DNA of 64,000 bases from Sediminicoccus rosea (GTDB lineage Bacteria; Pseudomonadota; Alphaproteobacteria; Acetobacterales; Acetobacteraceae): positions 4,737,001 to 4,801,000 of the forward strand of contig NZ_CP137852.1 of NCBI RefSeq assembly GCF_033547095.1, written 5' to 3'. Under the pieces are notes generated by a model. It was given only the letters and a program-made list of their open reading frames with translations, did not search any database and was not told the DNA's origin. A program made the position numbers and the translations under genes. Shown here in pieces: positions 59,718-64,000 of the stretch (positions are counted from its first letter, which is position 1; each line of letters starts with the position of its first letter).

Positions 59718-60500
59718 CTAAGCGGGCGCCACATCCAGCCGGATCACATCCGGTGCAATGGCGGGATACAAGGCCATGACCTTCGGATCATGGCCGGGGA
59801 TCACATGCTGCTTGCTCTCACCCAGGCTCGGCAGCATGGCCTGGGCGGCCAGGTAGTCCTCGACATTCACCACCACCGGGAAGGGCACGCCCGTCTCGGC
59901 ATTGGCGAAGAAATGCATGGCGTCCGAGGCCAGCACCACCCAGCCGCGCTTCGTGTGCACGCGCACCACCTGCAGGCCCGGCGCATGGCCGCCCACATGG
60001 CGGACGGTGATGCCGGGGGCGACCTCGCTCTCGCCCTCATGGAAGGTCACGCGCTCGCCATGCACCAGGCGGACGAAGCTCACCACCTGCTCCACGTCAT
60101 AGGCGCGGCGCAGGAAGGGGCGGCACATGCAGGGGCCGACGGCGTGCTGGATCTCGCAGGCCTGGGCGTGGAAGCGGGCGCGGGGGAACTTCTCGAAATT
60201 GCCGGCATGGTCCCAGTGCAGATGCGTGCTGATGATGCCCGTCACGTTCTCCGGCTTCACGCCAAGCGCGGCGAGGCCCTCCGTCGGGCAGCGCAGGAAG
60301 TCATGGCCGCGCTTCGTGCAGGTCTCGCGGTCGGCGCCGCTGTCGATCAGGATGGCCTGGCCGTCGCGCACCGCGGCCCAGACGAAGAAATCCATGGGCA
60401 TCGGGCCGTCATGGATGTCGCCCGGCGCCACCATGAAATTGTCCCGCACCTGGCGGCGCGGATTGGTGGCGTAGCGGATGGCGTAGAGCTCGTAGGTCAT
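59718..60500 (-). CDS. MBL-fold metallo-hydrolase (lactonase-like)
   Basis: A 260-residue metallo-beta-lactamase-fold hydrolase. The zinc motif is STHLHWDHAGN (H-x-H-x-D-H) and further ligands are in the VGGHAPG, LASDAMHFF and VIPGHDP segments. The layout (short N-terminal extension, the phrase LIDSGADRETC) resembles N-acyl-homoserine lactonases and other small-molecule lactonases. ATG 60500 matches homologue starts (TYELYAIRYATN). It is divergent from the alcohol dehydrogenase with 79 bases between, which hold an inverted repeat, and may belong to the same catabolic set. Confidence 0.82.
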   Translation of the reverse strand: MTYELYAIRYATNPRRQVRDNFMVAPGDIHDGPMPMDFFVWAAVRDGQAILIDSGADRETCTKRGHDFLRCPTEGLAALGVKPENVTGIISTHLHWDHAGNFEKFPRARFHAQACEIQHAVGPCMCRPFLRRAYDVEQVVSFVRLVHGERVTFHEGESEVAPGITVRHVGGHAPGLQVVRVHTKRGWVVLASDAMHFFANAETGVPFPVVVNVEDYLAAQAMLPSLGESKQHVIPGHDPKVMALYPAIAPDVIRLDVAPA

Positions 60501-60523
60501 GGCGGTTCCCTCGTTTCGGGCAT

Positions 60524-60552
60524 GCTGGACAGGCGCGCGGGTGGCGTCCAGC
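60524..60552. promoter_or_regulatory. Inverted repeat between MBL and alcohol dehydrogenase genes
   Basis: GCTGGAC (60524-60530) and GTCCAGC (60546-60552) are perfect 7-base arms with a 15-base spacer in the divergent gap. They could be an operator for a shared regulator. AGGAGG at 60567-60572 is the ribosome site of the dehydrogenase. Confidence 0.35.
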
Positions 60553-60579
60553 CTGCGGCAGGAATCAGGAGGAAGCGCC

Positions 60580-61713
60580 ATGCGCATGAAAGCCGCCGTG
60601 CTGCAGGCCCAGGGCCTGCCGCGCCCCTATGCCGAGACGCGGCCCATGAGCATCGAGGAGGTGGAACTGGCCCCACCCGGCCCGGGCGAGGTGCTGATCG
60701 AGATCGCCGCCGCGGGCCTCTGCCATTCCGATCTCTCCACCATCGAGAACCAGCGCCCGCGCCCCTTGCCCATCATCATCGGCCATGAGGGGGCGGGGAT
60801 CGTCCGCGCGCTGGGCGCGGGCGTCACGGGGCTGAAGGAGGGCGACCATGTGGTGGCGCTCTTCGTCACGAGCTGCGGCGAGTGCCGCTATTGCGTGCGC
60901 GGCCGGCCCAATATCTGCGCCGCCTCCTTCGACACGCGGGCCAAGGGCACGCTGATGTCGGGCGCGCGGCGGCTGAAGCGGCTGAACGGCGAGGTGGTGA
61001 ACCACAATTCCGGCCTCTCGCTCTTCGCGCAATTCGCCGTCGTGATGCGTGACAGCCTGGTGAAGATCGACAAGGACATTCCGCTGGAGGATGCGGCGCT
61101 CTTCGGCTGCGCGGTGATGACGGGCGCGGGGGCGGTGATCAACACGGCGCGGCTGCGCCCCGGCGAGGAGGTGGCGGTGGTGGGCCTCGGCGGTGTCGGG
61201 ATGAACGCGCTGCTGGCGGCCGTGGCGGCGGGGGCGTCGCGCATCATCGCGGTGGATACGAGCCAGGCGAAGCTCGACCTGGCGCGGGAATGGGGGGCGA
61301 CGGACTGCTTCCTCGCCGGCAACGCGGATTGCGCGGCGGCGGTGCGCGAGGCGACGGCGGGCGGCCTCGACACCGTGATCGAGACGGCCGGCACCATCCC
61401 GGCCTTCGAGCTGGCGCATGCCATCACCGCGCGCGGCGGCAGCACGATCAGCGCGGGGCTGCCGAATGTGGCAGCGAAATTCTCCTACCTGCATGCGGCG
61501 CTGGTGAGCGAGGAGCGCAGCATCCGCGGCAGCTACATGGGAAGCTGCGTGCCCAACCGGGACATTCCGCTGCTGCTGGGGCTCTACCGGCGCGGCAAGC
61601 TGCCGGTCCAGAAGCTGAAGAGCGGCTTCGTCAGCCTGGATGAGATCAACGAGGGCTTCGACCGGCTGGCGGAGGGCACGGTGCTGCGGCAGATCCTCAG
61701 GCCGAATGGGTGA
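60580..61713 (+). CDS. Zinc-dependent alcohol dehydrogenase (MDR family)
   Basis: A 377-residue medium-chain dehydrogenase. The catalytic-zinc site is AGLCHSDLS plus GHEGAG, and the structural-zinc cluster is CGECRYCVRGRPNIC. The Rossmann loop is VVGLGGVGMNAL (about residue 205), with an acidic residue after the second strand (VDTSQAKLD) favouring NAD. It resembles class III / S-hydroxymethylglutathione-type or aryl alcohol enzymes; the substrate is unknown. A strong AGGAGG site lies 7 bases before ATG 60580. Confidence 0.87.
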   Translation: MRMKAAVLQAQGLPRPYAETRPMSIEEVELAPPGPGEVLIEIAAAGLCHSDLSTIENQRPRPLPIIIGHEGAGIVRALGAGVTGLKEGDHVVALFVTSCGECRYCVRGRPNICAASFDTRAKGTLMSGARRLKRLNGEVVNHNSGLSLFAQFAVVMRDSLVKIDKDIPLEDAALFGCAVMTGAGAVINTARLRPGEEVAVVGLGGVGMNALLAAVAAGASRIIAVDTSQAKLDLAREWGATDCFLAGNADCAAAVREATAGGLDTVIETAGTIPAFELAHAITARGGSTISAGLPNVAAKFSYLHAALVSEERSIRGSYMGSCVPNRDIPLLLGLYRRGKLPVQKLKSGFVSLDEINEGFDRLAEGTVLRQILRPNG

Positions 61714-61778
61714 CCACGGCGCCGCATGATGTAGCCCGCGCTTCCCCAGCCTGTGTCCGATAGTGTTAGCCTAGCGCT

Positions 61779-62612
61779 ATGCCGAACGAATGGACGGACG
61801 AAGAAAACGACCTGATCGTCGCTGCTTACTTTGCGATGTTAGCGGCCGATGCCTCGCGGACCCCATACAACAAGGCCAGCTATCGCAGGGCACTCTTGCC
61901 ACGCTTGAACACGCGCTCGGAGGGATCCATCGAGTTCAAGCATCAAAACATCAGCGCGGTACTGAAGGGCTTGGGAGAGGCGTGGATTCCTGGGTACAAG
62001 CCCGCCTTCAACTTCCAGGCGTCGCTGGTTGATGCTGTTGCGCGCTGGTTGTCATCGCATCCGGAGTGGCTCTCACGGCTTCAACGCGTGGAAGCGCAGC
62101 CCGGCTTCAAAGAAAGCGCAGCTCTCTGGATCGGACCTGCGCCCACCCTGTCGAACCAAGCGCCGCCTAACGAGCTGGAGCAAATGGCTCAGATTGCGAG
62201 GAAGTTTGATGTCGCGGGCCGTGACGAGCGCAACCGTGCCCTCGGTCGCGCCGGGGAAGAGCGTGTGCTGGCTCATGAGCGTGCGTCATTGCGAACGGAA
62301 GGCCGCGACGATCTCGCAAGGAAGGTACGCTGGGTCTCGGATGAGGAAGGTGACGGAGCCGGCTACGATATCGCAAGCTTTACGCCGGGCGGTCAGCGTC
62401 GACTCATCGAGGTCAAGACAACAAACGGTTGGGAACGAACCCCCTTCTACATCAGCCGCAACGAATTGGCTGCCGCAGACACGCATCGTGCGGAGTGGTG
62501 CCTCTTTCGTCTCTGGGACTTCGCGCGAGAGCCAAAGGCATTTGAGCTATATCCGCCGCTCGACGCCCATGTTTCCCTGACCGCCACGACCTTCATCGCG
62601 GCATTCCAATAG
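61779..62612 (+). CDS. DUF3883-domain protein with nuclease-like motif
   Basis: A 277-residue protein with an N-terminal helical domain (WTDEENDLIVAAYFAML, then KHQNISAVLKGLGEAWIPGYKP) and a C-terminal DUF3883 domain. The latter has D in GYDIASF, E-x-K in RLIEVKTTNGW and PFYISRNEL, the layout of PD-(D/E)xK nuclease folds. Such domains occur in restriction, defence and repair proteins, but no partner is adjacent. Base use is clearly less GC-rich than the surrounding genes, which suggests recent transfer. The upstream gap has no clear promoter. Function is unknown. Confidence 0.75.
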   Translation: MPNEWTDEENDLIVAAYFAMLAADASRTPYNKASYRRALLPRLNTRSEGSIEFKHQNISAVLKGLGEAWIPGYKPAFNFQASLVDAVARWLSSHPEWLSRLQRVEAQPGFKESAALWIGPAPTLSNQAPPNELEQMAQIARKFDVAGRDERNRALGRAGEERVLAHERASLRTEGRDDLARKVRWVSDEEGDGAGYDIASFTPGGQRRLIEVKTTNGWERTPFYISRNELAAADTHRAEWCLFRLWDFAREPKAFELYPPLDAHVSLTATTFIAAFQ

Positions 62613-62626
62613 GCCAAGGTGGTGCG

Positions 62627-63814
62627 TTACCGCAGCGCCCGCGCCATATCGTCCAGGCCTTCCAGCGTCATCGGGAACATCCGCCCCTCCATCGCGTCCT
62701 GGATGAGGCCGATGGAGGTGGTGTAGCCCCAGTGCTTCACCGGCGTGGGGTTCAGCCAGGCGACGCGGCGGAAATGCGCGGTGATGCGCTTGAGCCAGAT
62801 TTTCCCCGCCTCCTCGTTCCAATGCTCCACGCTGCCGCCGGGCTCGACGATCTCGTAGGGCGACATGGAGGCGTCACCCACGAAGACCACACGCCAGTCG
62901 GGGCCATAGGTGCGCAGGATCTCCCAGGTGGGGGTCTGCTGCTCCGCGCGGCGGCGGTTGGACTTCCAGAAGCGCTCATAGGGGCAGTTGTGGAAGTAGA
63001 GATGGACGAGGTGCTTGAACTCGCTCTTCGCGGCGGAGAACAGCTCCTCCGAGGCACGGATGTGGTCATCCATGCTGCCACCGATGTCGAGCAGCAGCAG
63101 CACCTTCACCGCGTTGCGCCGCTCGGGCCGCATCTTGAGGTCGAGCGTGCCGGCATTGCGCGCGGTGGCGCCGATGGTGCCGTCAATGTCCAGCTCATCG
63201 GCCGCCCCCTGGCGCGCGAAGCGGCGCAGGCGGCGGAGTGCCAGCTTCATGGCGCGCGAGCTGAGGGCCGCGTCATCGGCGAGGTCGCGGAATTCGCGCT
63301 TGTCCCAGACCTTCACGGCACGGCGGTGGCGTGAGCCTTCCTGGCCGATGCGCACGCCCTCGGGGTTGAACCCCTCGGCGCCGAAGGGCGAGGTGCCGTT
63401 GGTGCCGATCATGCGGTTGCCGCCCTGGTGGCGCTTCTTCTGCTCGGCGAGCCGCTCCTTCAGCGTCTCCATCAGCTTCTCGAAGCCGCCCATGGCCTCG
63501 ATCTTCTTCATCTCCTCGGGCGAGAAGAGGCGCTCGGCCAGCTTCTTCAGCCATTCCTCCGGCAGCTCGCGCGGGATGATCTCGCCGGTGATGGTCGTCG
63601 CCGGTTCCAGCCCCTTGAAGACCTGGCCGAAGACGACGTCGAAGCGGTCGAGGTGGCGCTCATCCTTCACCAGCGTGGCGCGGGCCAGGTGGTAGAAATC
63701 CTCGAGGTCGTAATCCGCCACGCCGGCCTTCATCGCGCCCATCAGCATGAGCCATTCGGTGAGCGAGGCGGGCAGCCCGGCCTTTCGCAGCTCGAGGATG
63801 AAGGGGGCGAACAT
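62627..63814 (-). CDS. CoxE-like VWA-domain protein
   Basis: A 395-residue protein with a helical N-terminal part, a charged linker (LMETLKERLAEQKKRHQGG) and a von Willebrand A domain. The metal-ion-dependent adhesion site begins with LLLDIGGSMDDH, a close form of D-x-G-x-S. VVFVGDASMSPYEIV provides the later aspartate. CoxE-type proteins work with a MoxR AAA+ ATPase to mature or insert cofactors into enzymes. The C-terminus of such an ATPase is encoded immediately upstream on the same strand, 4 bases away, so this is a MoxR-VWA pair. The client enzyme is not in the window. Confidence 0.85.
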   Translation of the reverse strand: MFAPFILELRKAGLPASLTEWLMLMGAMKAGVADYDLEDFYHLARATLVKDERHLDRFDVVFGQVFKGLEPATTITGEIIPRELPEEWLKKLAERLFSPEEMKKIEAMGGFEKLMETLKERLAEQKKRHQGGNRMIGTNGTSPFGAEGFNPEGVRIGQEGSRHRRAVKVWDKREFRDLADDAALSSRAMKLALRRLRRFARQGAADELDIDGTIGATARNAGTLDLKMRPERRNAVKVLLLLDIGGSMDDHIRASEELFSAAKSEFKHLVHLYFHNCPYERFWKSNRRRAEQQTPTWEILRTYGPDWRVVFVGDASMSPYEIVEPGGSVEHWNEEAGKIWLKRITAHFRRVAWLNPTPVKHWGYTTSIGLIQDAMEGRMFPMTLEGLDDMARALR

Positions 63815-63818
63815 GGGC

Positions 63819-64000
63819 CTAGCGCCTCGCGCGGCTCAGGAAGGCCAGGCGCTCGAACAGGTGCACATCCTGCTCGTTCTTCAAGAGCGCGCCATAGAGC
63901 GGCGGGATCGCCACCTTGGCGTCGCTGCTGCGCAGCGCCTCGGCCGGCATGTCCTCGATCATCAGAAGCTTCAGCCAGTCCAGCAGTTCGCTCGTCGCGG
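63819..64000 (-). CDS. MoxR-type AAA+ ATPase, C-terminal fragment
   Basis: Only the last 59 complete codons are present; the gene runs off the right edge. The visible residues (TSELLDWLKLLMIEDMPAEA, then IPPLYGALLKNEQDVHLFER) match the lid/C-terminal end of MoxR-family ATPases. The stop is at 63819-63821, 4 bases before the VWA gene, which fits the usual MoxR-VWA operon. The ATP-binding part lies outside. Confidence 0.75.
   Translation of the reverse strand, partial: ATSELLDWLKLLMIEDMPAEALRSSDAKVAIPPLYGALLKNEQDVHLFERLAFLSRARR

Noticed and set aside
1-64000. rRNA, tRNA, insertion sequences, prophage genes or integrase/attachment sites
   Set aside because: None was recognised by reading; no transposase or integrase frame or tRNA-like end was seen. 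A covariance-model scan would be needed to exclude small RNAs.

Overview
The window is high-GC DNA (about 70% by eye) packed with short-gap or overlapping genes. Its content suggests an alphaproteobacterium, most likely Acetobacteraceae of the Roseomonas type. Pointers are a fused BcsA-BcsB cellulose synthase as in Komagataeibacter, several tripartite tricarboxylate (Tct/Bug) transporter genes, a SapC-family protein and a class II DAHP synthase. The taxonomic call is inference. No rRNA, tRNA, IS element or CRISPR array was seen, and no stretch over 300 bases lacks a gene.

Layout. 1-10,495: an exopolysaccharide locus with a Wzz-like fragment and a heparinase II/III-type protein on the minus strand, then an SLBB export protein, a YjbH-type outer-membrane protein, an HlyD-type adaptor and a GT2 synthase with a C-terminal PilZ domain on the plus strand. 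10,502-24,489: mostly housekeeping genes, namely a cyclase, VOC and VOC-MaoC proteins, glutathione reductase, DAHP synthase, pncB-EamA-nadE (NAD synthesis), gltX, cysS, a DUF305 protein and trmJ. 24,493-31,745: a Bug protein, SDR, two alpha/beta-hydrolase-fold enzymes, a universal stress protein, an MFS transporter and a MORN protein. 31,914-36,373 (minus strand): tctB-tctA, then an HTH-CcdA/CcdB toxin-antitoxin pair running directly into a sensor histidine kinase. 36,501-42,234: a methyltransferase, OYE reductase, Bug protein, SapC protein, two small exported proteins made of D-x-D-P-x-D repeats and a JmjC/cupin oxygenase. 42,246-57,480 (minus strand): a cellulose operon, bcsZ-bcsP-like-bcsQ-bcsAB-algJ-like-algF-like-bcsC-SGNH esterase. 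57,719-64,000: an FAH enzyme, MetE-like protein, MBL hydrolase, zinc alcohol dehydrogenase, a lower-GC DUF3883 protein, a CoxE-like VWA protein and the end of a MoxR-type ATPase.

How the genes work together. Two separate beta-polysaccharide machines each carry a PilZ domain with intact RxxxR and DxSxxG motifs, so both look c-di-GMP-controlled. The cellulose operon also has alginate-type acetylation genes (AlgJ, AlgF) but no AlgI/MBOAT acyl carrier protein nearby. Its BcsAB linker and BcsC N-terminus share the same proline-rich LSPPP sequence.

The strongest candidate for something undescribed is a ten-codon reading frame (M-V-L-T-C-P-C-C-Y-G) just ahead of cysS. It sits at the predicted transcription start of a promoter and is followed at once by a GC-rich hairpin. 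This has the layout of a cysteine-sensing, probably leaderless, attenuator. Other leads are the HTH-CcdA fusion linked to a kinase, the repeat proteins beside a JmjC oxygenase, and tandem copies of gene 3' ends that carry stop codon and hairpin on both sides of the MORN gene.
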